Positions 10,611 through 23,833 of a DNA stretch of 64,000 nucleotides are shown here, one piece after another. Both the position numbers and the translations under genes were made by a program. Source of the DNA: Merluccius polli (Eukaryota; Chordata; Actinopteri; Gadiformes; Merlucciidae); contig JAOPHQ010000585.1 of assembly GCA_030340625.1 (NCBI GenBank), positions 41,001 to 105,000 of the forward strand. The letters run 5' to 3'. Each line of letters begins with the position of its first letter. The first letter of the stretch is position 1. Under the pieces are notes generated by a model. That model worked only from the letters and a program-made list of their open reading frames with translations. It had not been told where the DNA came from and did not search any database.

Positions 10611-12540
10611 CTCACATATCCCAACCAATACCTTTAAACATTTATCATTCATAGAGTTACATTTATGCAAAATACCAATTAATTATGGGTGTGATAAATG
10701 CCCACAAAGTTGAAAGTTTAACTAGATACAAGACAGATTGTACTTGACAGTATGGATATGATCTACATCCAAGTCCAAAGCTGTTATATAAACTGAATTT
10801 AGAATTCAAGTTTAGGCATTGTACAGATTCAAACAGACATTAATTGTTATTGCGATACATAGTCTCCCTAGAAATATTTTAAAGCATAAAACTGGCTAAT
10901 GCAGAACCAGCAGTTAGCTAGCAACGGCTTGGTGGTGGTTTTCTGCATGCTGCATGTTATGTTTTCTCTGTGTGCTGTTTATTGCTTTGTTTTTTTTACT
11001 TAGTTGTTGGTGGTGGGACCTCGCTGCTCTTGTGCCTGTCTTTAGTCACTGTACCCCATGTGGTTTTGCAAGGGGTTCTGCATGCTGCATGTCTGCCTGC
11101 TGCTCATTGTGTGTGCTGTGGTTTTATTTATTTTGTTTGCATGAAATGTCTTTTATACAATTCAACATAGCTTACCAATCATTGTACCTGGTAGTGCCTT
11201 GTCTACAGGTCCTTTTCGGATTCTGATTTTCGCACAAGATTACAATCAAGGAAATGTTGCAAAAATGCTCCCTTTACATCTCCATTTGACACTTTTCCCC
11301 ATAATTCCTTGTAGTATTAGTAGGAAAGGGAGTAAGGAATGATAACCCGAAAAGGACCTCTGTGTGTGCTTTTGTCTTTGGTCTTGCTCTATGTGCTTTT
11401 GATCACTGCATATGCATGCATGCATATTAGTGTGTGTGTGAGAGAGAGCTGACCCTCGGGTAAGACCACACTTACATGTTGATTCTTTTTGTGCCTAACC
11501 ATTTTTTGTGATTTGTTTACTTTATCAGGAACTTTCCAACCTGTCTCTTTGTTCAGTAATATACTTGGGATAAACTAATAAACTGTTTTCATTGGAATGT
11601 ACGTGTTCTGTGTATTTTATCACATTTTAAGGGCCGTTGAGCGATCACAACAGAACAAGCATGACAATTCTTGAACTGAAAAATACTTGATTTTATTCAT
11701 GTGCCAATATGGTTTTTATTCATTGTCATCCAAACGAGGCCATTGAAAGCCATGATGGGTCTCATCACCACTCTGAAATTGTAGCCTGATGGTTGAAACC
11801 AGACAGGAGGGTAGAGGCTTCCTTCTATGAACACCGAGAACGCCATAAGGCCAGCGTATAGCCTGCCTGTACGCTGTGTACCGGTATTGCCTATAGGGAT
11901 AAGTAGGTTGGAAACTTAATTGTATACCTGTTTGTCATGCATGTTTATGCAACACATCTCTAGTCTAGTAATGGCAAAGCAAACAAACAATGAACGTACT
12001 CGTGCCTGCTAGCTTGAAGGGGACCATGATCCTGCCTGAAATGTGAGTAGGCTCTATAGCACAAACGGATTCAGGCAGCATGCCTCAAATCCTGGATGCT
12101 GAGTTAGGAACGTTACATCTGCTGGCCGCGGGGTGAGCTCCGCGACCAAAACGCACTCACTTCCCTACAACACAAGCTCTCCACCACAGTTTCCATGGGA
12201 CGACACCGCCCGCACAGACACGCTTACTACTCTCTCCCTCTCCCGGTAAGCAGTACCCTGATGGGGAAAAAAGTGTTATTGTATGCACTGCTGTTCATAG
12301 ACCGCTCCAGCGCTCGTTGCTGCGATCTAAATGGTAGCTATCGACTGACCAGGACACTTCGCCAACTCTCCACTCATTCTCCACTCATTCTCCTCTGACC
12401 GTCTTTGACGGCCATCGGCTCTCATTCGCCCTCTCACTTCTGACCGGTTCGAAATTATATGGCTATGCTAACATAAATGTTATTTGTGGGTCTTGCCACC
12501 TCTTCCTCATCCCAGTTAGACGCCATAGTTCTAGTACAAG
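10611..12540. other. Interior of the inverted-repeat unit, no intact gene
   Basis: AT-rich sequence with short open frames only. It has poly-T (10470-10500), TG-rich stretches, and two AATAAA-like signals (about 11578 on plus; 11712-11722 as a TTTATT on minus). I found no DDE/RNase-H-like coding segment. Confidence 0.5.
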
Positions 12541-12777
12541 GCTGAGGCTACTTCCACCACGTCTCCCCGACGTGACGTCATCGCCGAATTGCGCTAAAAA
12601 TAACCGTTACGACCAAAAACTACACTTGAACACAATTTTGGAGACATTTCTAACTTTATATACATATCTTCAGTGCTTTATGTACCCATTAATCGAAAGT
12701 GGTGTTTAACCTGCACCATGGCCTTTAAAAAAATGACACATAATGCTTAATTTCACCTTAAAAGTTGGTATTTTGCA

Positions 12778-12795
12778 TATATATATATATATACA
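12778..12795. repeat. Short (TA)n in the right inverted-repeat arm
   Basis: Nine TA repeats at the position where the left arm has only a short ATATAC sequence; a minor polymorphism between arms. Confidence 0.7.
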
Positions 12796-13030
12796 TTAAA
12801 AAGGCACTGAGCCTCCACTATATCCTTGCTCTGACCCTAGACTATAGATCTAGAAACTTAATTTCCTCATCTTTGACTGCCTAATTACAAAAACACTAGG
12901 GGAAAATGGTCCAACGACTGAGCAAGATAGGCAAGTTGGCGGCCATTTTGATATAATGCAAATTAGGTCAAACACTCAATTTCGCTTGGGTACCAGTTTT
13001 TTTGGATTGAGCACCCTTGAAATATGTAAA

Positions 13031-14233
13031 TAAAAAATCACAGGACTGTTGTGGGGAAAGAAGTCAGCAGTATGAATTTGAAAGGTCTGTGAGCCTCCTT
13101 TCATATTGAACAGAGGGGGAACAGTATCTGACAGTAATACTCCAAGCTGGACTAAGCTAAGGGAAACATCTCGACGGGGAAACAGAACTCGATACAACAC
13201 CGGCGGTGCTTCGAAGCAGCGTTGGTAAACTGGACAACGAGAAAACGAAACGCGGTGAGTAGACACCGGGACCAGACTTCGGGTATGACGGTCTACTTGC
13301 CAGGTATATCTTGGGGTAGATCTGGCGACTAGTTGAGCGGAGGTCCGGGTATTTGTAGGCAGAGGATGATTGGGAAGTGGCGTCAGCTGCGTCGAAGACC
13401 GGCTCCGCTAATTAGCTCCTCCGTTGCCCCTGGCGACGGAGGAGGCGCTGGGTGCAGAGGTGCTGGGTGTAGCCGGTGTGCGTGTACACTGTAGGCGAAG
13501 CCGTAACACTAATAACCAACCAACAGCCTAACTAATAACCAACTAAAAACTAGCAACTAATAACCAATAACCATGCCATTGTGGCGAGGACAAGGTGAAA
13601 ACAAAATAATATTTTAATAAACCTAATATTTTGACCAACAACCAAATTAGGGAAAGGAACCGACAACGCCACCCTGATAATTTCACCCAGAGAATTAATT
13701 GGAAGGCACACAGGTAAGTTTACTCGGCAAGGCATGAGACGTGATTCAGATATTTATAGAAAAATATACAATTTTATTGTTAAATCATTTGCTTAAAATA
13801 TGTAATTCGTACAAAAGAAAATCAAGACACGGACAGGGAAATCAAACAAAAAGGGGAGGGGCTGGAGCTGAGTATGGACAGGGGCTTAGTGCAGGGGAGG
13901 GATGCACCAACATAAGAAATCAAGTCAAAAACACCCGACAGGCGTGCCACACACTCAGTGAAGTGAGACCCGCTTCCCCGGACACAGCAAACAGAAGTGG
14001 ATACCACCACCCAGGCACCAGCACCATCAGTCTCCAGCAACTAAAAGAGGAATAAACAAATTAATGGGCCAATCACAAAACAAAAGGGCAAATAATCTTA
14101 ACCAATATCATTAACTGCCCACTATAAGAAATGAAAAATAAATTAAAAACAAATTGAAATAAGTAATCTATCCAAAATCACAACGTTACGCAAATAAACA
14201 CAAACACACACACAATCCGTCTAATGGCCGCAG
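13031..14233. other. Intergenic, no gene recognised
   Basis: Contains ACTAATAACCAA-type short repeats (13508-13575) and an open frame of 104 codons at 13741-14055 of low-complexity, basic composition that I do not accept as a gene. Possible remnants of another element. Confidence 0.45.
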
Positions 14234-14439
14234 TATACTCGCCGTTCCCAAGCTGTCGCGCGATAATGTGACGTCACGGGAGCACGGTAACTATTACTCG
14301 CGCTGGTGGCCGCGACAGTAGTTGCAGTCTTCTCCTGAACAGAGGTGGCGCCACTGAGGAAAGGCTACCGACTGCCATTTCTACGCAGTAGAAGAGATGC
14401 TAATACTGGCACCCCCATAGATATATATAGAACACTAGA

Positions 14440-15042
14440 GCCGCTTCTCAATACCAAGTACGCCAAGTTCGGACTTGCGTACTTGGTAGTTCGGACTTGG
14501 CAAGTCCGACTCGGGAGTACAAACTCCCGAGGACGGGAGGACGCAGTTCGGTCATTCTGCATTTGGAACAGCAGCGGACTTGATGACGTCACCATCTCAG
14601 CTCGTCTTGACTGTACATCTACTCCGGTTATGTTCACTGTAATGTATATTTACAATAAAACGAAATATGATATAAAATACAACCCTGCCTCTTTTCATTT
14701 TAAAAATATATATAGATATTTGTATTGTAGCCTACATATCCGTAGCCTGCCCTACATATAAAAAGCTAGTGGCGGGAAAAATGATGTTTATGTTGATGTG
14801 GACATCTGTGAATTATTGAATGAAAGGAGCAGCTGGTTGGTGCGCGAAATGCATTCTGGGATACTTGGCTGCCCAAGTCCACACAAGTCACCACCCGATG
14901 CAGCCTCGATAAAATGGGCGGAGCAAGAACACATCCGGGCATTTGGACTGTACTTGGCTAGATGCGGACTTTGAATTGGAACAGTACTTGGGCTGCAACT
15001 GATGACGTTTCACAAGTATGCAGATTGAGAAACAGCCTAGAT
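14440..15042. mobile_element. Nested MITE-like element (TTCTCAAT termini)
   Basis: The left end CTAGAGCCGCTTCTCAATAC is mirrored by the complement of CTAGGCTGTTTCTCAATCTG at the right. Subterminal repeats of CAAGTACG, CTTGGCAAGTCC and CCCAAGTAC occur near both ends. This organisation is typical of hAT-like MITEs in fish, but the target duplication is not clear. Confidence 0.55.
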
Positions 15043-15073
15043 GTGTTACGGCGGAGTCTAGAACGTCCTCACA

Positions 15074-15110
15074 GGTCGGCCATCTTACCAAAGGCAAGAT
15101 GGCCGACCAC
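15074..15110. repeat. Hairpin GGTCGGCCATCTT..AAGATGGCCGACC
   Basis: The arms are GGTCGGCCATCTTACC and its near-perfect complement GGCAAGATGGCCGACC, separated by three bases. It lies inside the TIR element. Confidence 0.8.
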
Positions 15111-15436
15111 AGGCATCTTACCACAGGCAAGATCTCTGTACAGGGTGGGGGATTTCAACATGCAGCCTTTCTTATAGCCTATTTGTAATAGGAAATATTG
15201 TAATCTACCCATTTTAGAACATTATTCTATTTTTATATGCAGTGTCATAACTACATCTTTGACTTGTATAACAAACCAAACCGTTTGAAAATCGGATGAA
15301 CTTTGAGCAAGTTATGGTTATTTAAAAAGTGCATGTACCACTACAACACATGTTATGGGTGACCGAGCTGCCTGGGGTAAGATGGCCGCCATGTGCGGAC
15401 GTTCGACTCCGTTGGCCAGCAACGCGGACGAGGCGT

Positions 15437-15546
<110 letters not shown>

Positions 15547-16070
15547 CACCCCCGTGTCTTCATAGTTCACCGGGATGTCTCTCACTATACAGCATTATGT
15601 CCATTACTTTACATTGCTATTATTCTACATCACTGCCACACCTGGTCAGCCATCAACAGTCCAGTGTATGGCAGCAGTTCTCATATGAAGAGTGTTTGTA
15701 AGCATCCATCTTAAAAACTTACTGCCGCTTTGAGATAGTTTTTCAGCCACGTAATTCCACTCGTCTTTGACCACAACAACAGTAGACAGCACTTACGTAA
15801 AACCACGGTTTATTAGCGAATGAATATAGGCCTACACCACACAATAAAACAGACCATATAAAGAAAGAAGCCTTAGCAATAAGGCGCATTAAAATGTGCC
15901 TCCGAACTCGTCCGTGTTTGTTTCCGCTTTGTCGCGCGCCGCTGAAAAAAAAAAAAAAAAAAAAAAAAGGAGGTGCGCGACACGGCGCGAACGGGCCAAA
16001 ATCCTGTCGCGCCGGCGACATCTACGTCATTTTGACGTCACAATGTCGCGCGACAGCTTGGGACCGGCGA

Positions 16071-17030
16071 GTATATGAACAGAGCTGCTCTGGGGCACGG
16101 CGTGGGCCGCAGACGCCAGGCCGCAGCAACCGCCAGATAAAGCCAAACACAGCGGAGCAAGAGCAGGAGACCGTCTCAGACAAAGCGGTGTCGAGACTAA
16201 GCAAAGCAGCAAAGTTGAAGTGGGACAAAGCAGCAGCAACCCAACCAACTGATCGCACGTTACGCCTAGTGATAGAAAGCATACCATTAGCGTCACTACG
16301 TTTAACAGAATACTGCGGTTGGTTGCCATACTAAACACACACATACCTGTTTGGGGACACACCCATTCGCACCGGAGGAGGGAGGGAGAGAGAAGACCGA
16401 CCACTGCTGGCATTTGTCCTGTGACCACACTAGCGTTAACCCTCAGACAGCATCAACTACAATGGCACGAAAGAGAGGACACTTACCACGCACAAACTAC
16501 GGAGAAGGGACACACGGAGCAGCTGCCCTACAAACAAACACAAATGCCGTGAGCACAGAGAAAGGACCGAGCGACCAGTGTGGTGAAACAGCGGGCCACC
16601 ATACCTGTCGGGCCAACAACCTCGGACCCGGAAGTGACGCACCAGTGACGACAGAGGCGCAAAAGGAATAGCCAGTGGAGGGTGGTGGCTTTTATACTAG
16701 CCCACCTCATAACGGCCACCTGTGGCGCTAAATACGACAGCACATGTATGCTGCTACACCATCTTTATTACTTAAAGACACGAGTATATCCCAATGTTTC
16801 AAACCAAAATAAAACCGGATCAAACTAAACAAACGGGACATGTTTGCTTCCATGAAATCGAGTTTTAATTCAGAAAAACAGGGACAGTTTTTTAATGCAT
16901 TACGCTTCCGCAGCAATGCACTCATTTAACTAAAAAGAGATAATCAAAACCAGTCAACCAAGGTGTTTGAGGTTGTATTTGTTTGCGAAGCTTGTTGCGT
17001 TATGTCTTGCGTGACTAAGCGACAAATGAA
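16071..17030. other. Intergenic, no gene recognised
   Basis: Open frames at 15894-16334 and 16351-16671 read through low-complexity, basic or polar sequence with no recognisable domain. Around 16660-16740 a short segment resembles a repeat boundary. I see no promoter or exon structure that I can support. Confidence 0.45.
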
Positions 17031-17035
17031 AACTA

Positions 17036-17165
17036 GGTCGACTAAACCTCCTCCAACTAGCGGTTAGTCGACTAAACCTCCTCCAACTAGCGGTTAGTCG
17101 ACTAAACCTCCTCCAACTAGCGGTTAGTCGACTAAACCTCCTCCGATCAACTAGTGGTTAGTCGA
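17036..17165. repeat. 30-bp tandem repeat, about 4 copies
   Basis: The unit contains GGTTAGTCGACTAAACCTCC followed by TCCAACTAGC. Four near-identical copies occur; the last carries a short insertion (GATCAACTAGTGG). Each unit includes the palindrome TTAGTCGACTAA. Confidence 0.95.
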
Positions 17166-18523
17166 CTATTACCCGTATTGTTTTTTTTCTCCTGGAAAAA
17201 CGTCTGAAAAAGTGTCAATAAATAAATGTAAATATACATTCACAACCACAGATGGCGCTGTTCTACAATTAGACTTCACTTCGATGGTTAATGCAGTTAT
17301 TTAAATTTTGATAGGCTATTTTTTCACTATGAGATGGATAGCCTAATTGGTATTAGAAATACCAAAAGACTAAAGTTCATTTTCCTTTTTTCATTCAAGT
17401 CGTTCATTTACAAATGTGATTACATTTAATTGTATTTAAATGTGACAATTTCACCTAAAATACAATGAAAACATGATTTTATTTAAACACTTTTTTTCTT
17501 TATAAAAGCAAGATTTGGTCTTTCCAAATATGAGTCTTGAAAAAGGGGGAGTCGTCTTATAATCAGGGTCGTCTTATATTCAGACCAATACGGTAGTTGG
17601 CAGCCTGCCCACGTAGGCTGGACTTGGAGACAACGCCCAGTAACCATTAAAAGCAACTTTAGACAGAGAGACAGAGACGGAGACAAGAAGAAGAAGAATC
17701 AAGGTGAGCTCCCTAAAACATTGAACTGTTTTTATTTGGTCATCATTTATCTCATATGTATCTCAGATCTTATTTAATACCTATCAGTGACGTCACAACC
17801 ACACAAATAAAACCATAAACACCAGAGAAGATGTGATGCCATCACGACGGACATTTGCTTCACGGAAGAAACTATTTTCCCATGCATTTATATGACTAGA
17901 ACATCTTTAAAAGAAGGCGTTTACCAGAAAGCAGAAGTGTACTTCCTCGTCTAAGTAGTATACCCCATGTTGTAGCGGGTTCTTCTTTTGCACAGAAAAG
18001 CGCTCATCCGCCCCTTCAAGGTAAAATATCTTATTCTATTTTACAGGTTTTTACTGACCAAGAAACCATTTCTGGACTTGGGTTACTGGCTTGAGCTTTG
18101 CTTTGTTTGCGTGTCATTTAAACCTCTGATTCTCCAGCGTGAAGACTGAGGGGTCTCATCCTCCTCGAGGCGGCGGGGCGCTGCGGGACGCATCTCCCTC
18201 TGTGGACAGACAGCTTTTACATTAGAGTTCAATTGGTTTCATTTGGGTTTTATTTTTTTAGTAAACCGTCATCTTAAAGATGCTTTTTATCTTATTAATC
18301 AAGTAATGCATTTTTACTCATTTGTTTTAGGTTTTTATTATAATCAAGTACTGCATTTATACTAACTGGTTTGATTTTCGATTTACTTAATCCAATAATG
18401 CTGTTATATTAATTGGTTTTAACTTTACTTAAATAAAAATACTTTTTCCATTTAATCTAAAATTGCTTCTATTCAAAAAATACTTTTCAATAAATGCCCA
18501 TATTATTGTGTATACCTGTGTAA

Positions 18524-18582
18524 CTGAATGGAGGGGAAGACAGGAACATACAAGTGACAGGGTGAAGGGAGGGGAAGACAGG

Positions 18583-18654
<72 letters not shown>

Positions 18655-18730
18655 AGTGACAGGGTGAAGGGAGGGGAAGACAGGAACATATATATATATA
18701 TATACACACAAGTGACAGGGTGAATGGGTG
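18524..18730. repeat. GGAGGGGAAGACAGGAACAT units with (TA)n spacers
   Basis: Four units of a 36-45-bp repeat containing GTGACAGGGTGAAGGGAGGG alternate with (TA)n runs at 18586-18650 and 18690-18704. Confidence 0.9.
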
Positions 18731-19104
18731 AATGTTAGGACCAACATGAAGAGTGACATCATGCCCAAATTGTTTTCCTTTGTTTTGATGATTTATTTAA
18801 AACTATGATGTAATAATGTAATAACTATGTAAACATTTGTAACAAGCAGTGTTGCAAGCAGGTAAGAAAACAGACTTATACAAAAATACAAGTTACAATG
18901 AACAGCAAAACATGTCATAAAATACAAAACACTTTTTTATCATACAATAGAGGAATTTGAACTGTCGATTTCAATACATACGATGAACTGCTTTTTAAAG
19001 TCAAATGTGTAAAATAGAGCAGAAATAGACCGCACACAAGCAGGCTGCTGGCGTCTCCAGCTCTTTACATACATATGGCTTGGGTGTGAGGGGTGCAGAA
19101 CAGC

Positions 19105-19535
19105 AGAGTACAGTAGGTACACACTATACAATAAGTACACAGTATACAGTGCACAGTATACAATACACAGTATACAATATGCAGTATACAATAAGTGCAC
19201 AGTATACAGTATGCAGTACAGTATACAATAAGTACACAGTATACAGTAACCCGTATATACAGTACACAGTATACTGTACACAGTATGCAGTACATAGTAT
19301 ACAGTAATTACAGAGTATACAGTACACAGTATACAGTACAAAGTACACAGTATACAGTACACAGTATACAGTAATTACACAGTATACAGTACATAGTACA
19401 CAGTATACAGTACATAGTATACAGTATACAGTAATTACACAGTATACAGTAATTACACAGTATACAGTACATAGTATACAGTACACAGTATACAGTACAT
19501 AGTATACAGTACACAGTATACAGGACGCAGTACAG
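19105..19535. repeat. TATACAGTACACAG tandem array, copy B
   Basis: About 430 bp of GTATACAGTACACA/GTAATTACACA units, longer than copy A. It ends about 12 bp from the stop codon of the SOUL gene, so it would form most of that gene's 3'UTR on the minus strand. Confidence 0.92.
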
Positions 19536-19546
19536 GACACAAGCTT

Positions 19547-20812
19547 CTAGGATTCTCGATAAAGGAACCAGATCTCATTCCTGCGGTGAGAGATCCCTGG
19601 GTTCTCATACACCGCCACCATGTAGTTGTCCCGCTGGAAGTCGCCGGACGGGCCCAGGTGTTCCCACAGCTGGTTGATCTGACGGGACACCGTTTCCTCC
19701 GTCGTGGTCCCTAAGAAGGTCCTGAATCAGACCGGGAAGACATTAGTGCTCAGCTTTGTGTGCCATTCAGTGAGCAGAGGAACAATCCATTATTCGGTCA
19801 TTTGCTAATGCCGGGAAAAAAACGATTTTTCTGTTAAATGTGTTAGTATGCCTTCTATGATCTGAAACATAGTAATCTCTGCTATTGTTTCACTGTGTCT
19901 AAAATAATAGAAGCCTGTCCTAAATACAGGTGGCGTCTTGATAATGATGGAAGCACAACGATAGCAGCCCGGGCTTATAGTTGAAGCTTTACGGTAACCA
20001 AGCAGAGTCTCTAATAATTGGCTGAACTTTAGGACTGTGTAACTATATTCATAGCAGAACGCTGATTCAAATTATATTGAATAGCCGAATAAATACATGT
20101 TAAACCCAAAGTCTGTGACACTCTGACCTGTGTGCGTTGCTCCGTTAAAATAATATGGTTCTAGTTCTTGTTTGTGTCGTGCTACAAATGTGAGGGAATA
20201 TATGCTTTGGGCTTAATGGAAAAACTCAAACTAGCAATTTAAACGTCATTGAATGAGTTAGACAGAGGGGAGGTAACGATATAGACTATTGTTTGCTGTT
20301 TGGCAGGGTTAGGGTTACCTCCCAAAGTGTAGGGTGAAGAACTGACCGTGCCAGGACCCTGAAGGGAGGTCTGAAGACGATGGACACCTCCGGGTCTGTA
20401 GGCTGGGGTGGGTTGGCTTGGAACTCAGACGGCAGGTAATAAGCCGTTAGGACGTCGTTCTCAAACGTGCTGCCGTCTTCCATCATGTGGATGTTGTTGA
20501 CAATAGGGATAGTCATCCCTAGGTATCGGCCTGTTAAGGTGGAATAGTTAAAGCAGTATGGAAACCCTATGGAAACTGTGAGCCCACTCAATGGTACCCA
20601 ATGGTAAGTATGTACCGTATGTAGTTCTCTACCTGTCGAGTTCTCCTTGCAGATAAAACGCATGAGCTTCATGAAGGCGTTGGAGATGCTCTGCTCATAC
20701 AGCTTCTCCCCCCGCTTCACACATGCCCACTTCCCTGCAGGACACATCTTCTCTTCATACAGCACCTCCCCTAGCTGCACGCACACACACGCACACACGC
20801 ACACACGCACGC

Positions 20813-20851
<39 letters not shown>

Positions 20852-23463
20852 AATAGCATTGTAGGGACCTCTGACATCTAGATGTTAGGGCAGAGCTAAC
20901 CTTAACCCTAACAAAGATAGTATTATATTATATTAACATCTAGAGGTACTATTACTGATAATATTATATTACATCTAGAGTTTACTAGGGTTGGTTAGGG
21001 TTAGGGTGTTACTAACATGACTGATAGTGTTATATTATATTAACATCTAGAGGTACTAGGGTTAGGGTGTTACTAACATGACTGATAGGGTTATATTATA
21101 TTAACATCTAGAGGTACTAGGGTTAGGGTGTTACTAACATGACTGATAGGGTTATATTATATTAACATCTAGAGGTACTAGGGTTAGGGTGTGACTAACA
21201 TGACTGATAGGGTTATATTATATTAACATCTAGAGGTACTAGGGTTAGGGTGTGACTAACATGACTGATAGGGTTATATTATATTAACATCTAGAGGTAC
21301 TAGGGTTAGGGTGTGACTAACATGACTGATAGGGTTATATTATATTAACATCTAGAGGTACTAGGGTTAGGGTGTGACTAACATGACTGATAGGGTTATA
21401 TTATATTAACATCTAGAGGTACTAGGGTTAGGGTGTGACTAACATGACTGATAGGGTTATATTATATTAACATCTAGAGGTACTAGGGTTAGGGTGTTAC
21501 TAACATGACTGATAGGGTTATATTATATTAACATCTAGAGGTACTAGGGTTAGGGTGTGACTAACATGACTGATAGGGTTATATTATATTAACATCTAGA
21601 GGTACCAGGGTTAGGGTGTGACTAACATGACTGATAGGGTTATATTATATTAACATCTAGAGGTACTAGGGTTAGGGTGTTACTAACATGACTGATAGCA
21701 GGGTTATATTATATTAACATCTAGAGCTACTAGGGTTAGGGTGTTACTAACATGACTGATAGGGTTATATTATATTAACATCTAGAGGTACTAGGGTTAG
21801 GGTGTTACTAACATGACTGATAGTGTTATATTATATTAACATCTAGAGGTACTAGGGTTAGGGTGTGACTAACATTACTGATAGGGTTATATTATATTAA
21901 CATCTAGAGGTACTAGGGTTAGGGTGTGACTAACATTACTGATAGGGTTATATTATATTAACATCTAGAGGTACTAGGGTTAGGGTGTGACTAACATTAC
22001 TGATAGGGTTATATTATATTAACATCTAGAGGTACTAGGGTTAGGGTGTGACTAACATGACTGATAGGGTTATATTATATTAACATCTAGAGGTACTAGG
22101 GTTAGGGTATTACTAACATGACTGATAGGGTTATATTATATTAACATCTAGAGATACTAGGGTTAGGGTGTGACTAACATGACTGATAGGGTTATATTAT
22201 ATTAACATCTAGAGGTACTAGGGTTAGGGTGTGACTAACATGACTGATAGGGTTATATTATATTAACATCTAGAGGTACTAGGGTTAGGGTGTTACTAAC
22301 ATGACTGATAGGGTTATATTATATTAACATCTAGAGGTACTAGGGTTAGGGTGTGACTAACATGACTGATAGGGTTATATTATATTAACATCTAGAGGTA
22401 CCAGGGTTAGGGTGTGACTAACATGACTGATAGGGTTATATTATATTAACATCTAGAGGTACTAGGGTTAGGGTGTTACTAACATGACTGATAGGGTTAT
22501 ATTATATTAACATCTAGAGGTACTAGGGTTAGGGTGTGATTAACATGACTGATAGGGTTATATTATATTAACATCTAGAGGTACTAGGGTTAGGGTGTTA
22601 CTAACATGACTGATGGGGTTATATTATATTAACATCTAGAGGTACTAGGGTTAGGGTGTTACTAACATGACTGATGGGGTTATATTATATTAACATCTAG
22701 AGGTACTAGGGTTAGGGTGTTACTAACATGACTGATAGGGTTATATTATATTAACATCTAGAGGTACTAGGGTTAGGGTGTGACTAACATGACTGATAGG
22801 GTTATATTATATTAACATCTAGAGGTACTAGGGTTAGGGTGTGACTAACATGACTGATAGGGTTATATTATATTAACATCTAGCGGTACTAGGGTTAGGG
22901 TGTTACTAACATGACTGATAGGGTTATATTATATTAACATCTAGAGGTACTAGGGTTAGGGTGTTACTAACATGACTGATAGGGTTATATTATATTAACA
23001 TCTAGAGGTACTAGTGTTAGGGTGTTACTAACATGACTGATAGGGTTATATTATATTAACATCTAGAGGTACTAGGGTTAGGGTGTTACTAACATGACTG
23101 ATAGGGTTATATTATGACCTTATCCTTGCGAGAGATTGGTGTGAACGGGATCTGCTCCCTCTGCTGGTTGTGGTGGGTCATCTCCTGGATCGGTCCAATC
23201 ATTTCTGTCAAGACAAGAAATCAGTAAAGTTGAACGGGACACCTTGACTCCAATACGTTGGAAAGGTGAGGGTTGGGTCGGGGTTTGGGGTGCAGGCGTC
23301 CACCTGCAGGGACAGACACGTGGTGAGTACGACCCACGGCCTGCCAGTGGCCGAGCAGACGCTGCCTCTCAATCTCCTCTGTGGCCTCAGACTCATCAGC
23401 CATATCGTCCGCCATCGGTTCATCGTCCAATCCATCGAGGTCTTCTAGAGAAATGAGTGCCAT
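19547..23463 (-). CDS. SOUL-domain heme-binding family protein, 5 coding exons
   Basis: Coding exons on the minus strand: 23463-23304, 23204-23119, 20774-20633, 20530-20347 and 19721-19547. They total 747 nt, or 248 residues plus TAG, and the frame stays open through all four junctions. Exon 1 encodes an acidic N-terminus (MALISLEDLDGLDDEP). The SOUL/HEBP fold follows: EEKMCPAGKWACVKRGEKLY, then ISNAFMKLMRFI, then TIPIVNNIHMMEDGSTF, PTDPEVSIVFRPPFRVLAR and a C-terminal WEHLGPSGDFQRDNYMVAVY. HEBP proteins bind heme or other tetrapyrroles loosely in the cytosol; here that is inferred from family. It resembles the fish SOUL5/HEBP2-like group. The start is chosen at 23463 because an acceptor-like CTGCAG lies just upstream, so a 5' non-coding or short coding exon is possible. 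The exon 2 donor is weak (GTCATA) and sits against the 61-bp array. Confidence 0.88.
20780..20852. repeat. (CA)n/(CACACG)n microsatellite
   Basis: CA-rich tract beginning 5 bp outside SOUL exon 3 in the intron, so on the gene strand the 3' splice site is preceded by a (TG)n/GTGCG tract rather than an ordinary polypyrimidine run. Confidence 0.93.
20985..23118. repeat. 61-bp minisatellite, about 35 copies, in SOUL intron 2
   Basis: Each unit contains TCTAGAGGTACTAGGGTTAG, then GGTGTKACTAACATGACTGA and TAGGGTTATATTATATTAAC. Successive 60-column lines are offset by one base, giving a 61-bp period. Copies differ mainly at TGTTAC/TGTGAC, GACTGAT/TACTGAT and a few single bases. Every unit has one TTAGGG. 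The array spans essentially the whole 2.3-kb intron and its last unit runs into the exon 2 donor. Confidence 0.97.
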
Positions 23464-23671
23464 AGCTGCCGCTGCTGCAGACAGACAGACCGATAGACAA
23501 ACAGACAGACAGACAGGCACAGGGTCCAAAATTAACACCTGGCACCAGCCAATGTTTGGATAGATTTGACCATTAGGCAGGTAAAAAAAAAATACATATA
23601 GGGTTACATATTAAAACAATTGCTTAGCCAGTAGATCAGGTAAAAAGACACATTCCCAAATGTCATTTTGG

Positions 23672-23785
23672 ACCATGGACAGACAGACAGACATACAGAC
23701 ATACAGACAGACAGACAGACAGACATACATACAGGCAGACATACAGAGGCACCGACAGACAGGCAGGCAGACATATAGAGGCACC

Positions 23786-23833
<48 letters not shown>

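Larger units (their letters stand above)
5288..13030. mobile_element. Large inverted-repeat unit enclosing a THAP gene
   Basis: The left arm (5288-5597, then 8453 to at least 8670) is inverted relative to the right arm (13030 down to about 12540). The outer end in both arms starts TTACATATTTCAAGGGTGCT. Shared inner landmarks are GGATATAGTGGAGGCTCA, CATGGTGCAGG and GACGTCAC. Similarity fades near TCGAACCGGT (8897 on the left, about 12446 on the right). The two parts of the left arm are separated by a later TTAA transposon; the right arm preserves the uninterrupted sequence. The arms are about 500 bp, and the unit is about 4.9 kb without the insert. It carries a decayed THAP-domain gene just inside the left arm. 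This layout fits a DNA transposon with long TIRs, but no matching TSD was found at its outer ends. Confidence 0.6.
17790..19820. repeat. Segmental duplication, copy B (intact side)
   Basis: Counterpart of 1-4070 and less interrupted. It ends inside the 3' part of the functional SOUL gene, supplying that gene's last exon. Confidence 0.8.

Noticed and set aside
13741..14055. 104-codon plus-strand frame
   Set aside because: Low-complexity basic sequence, no domain, no splice signals and no related frame elsewhere.
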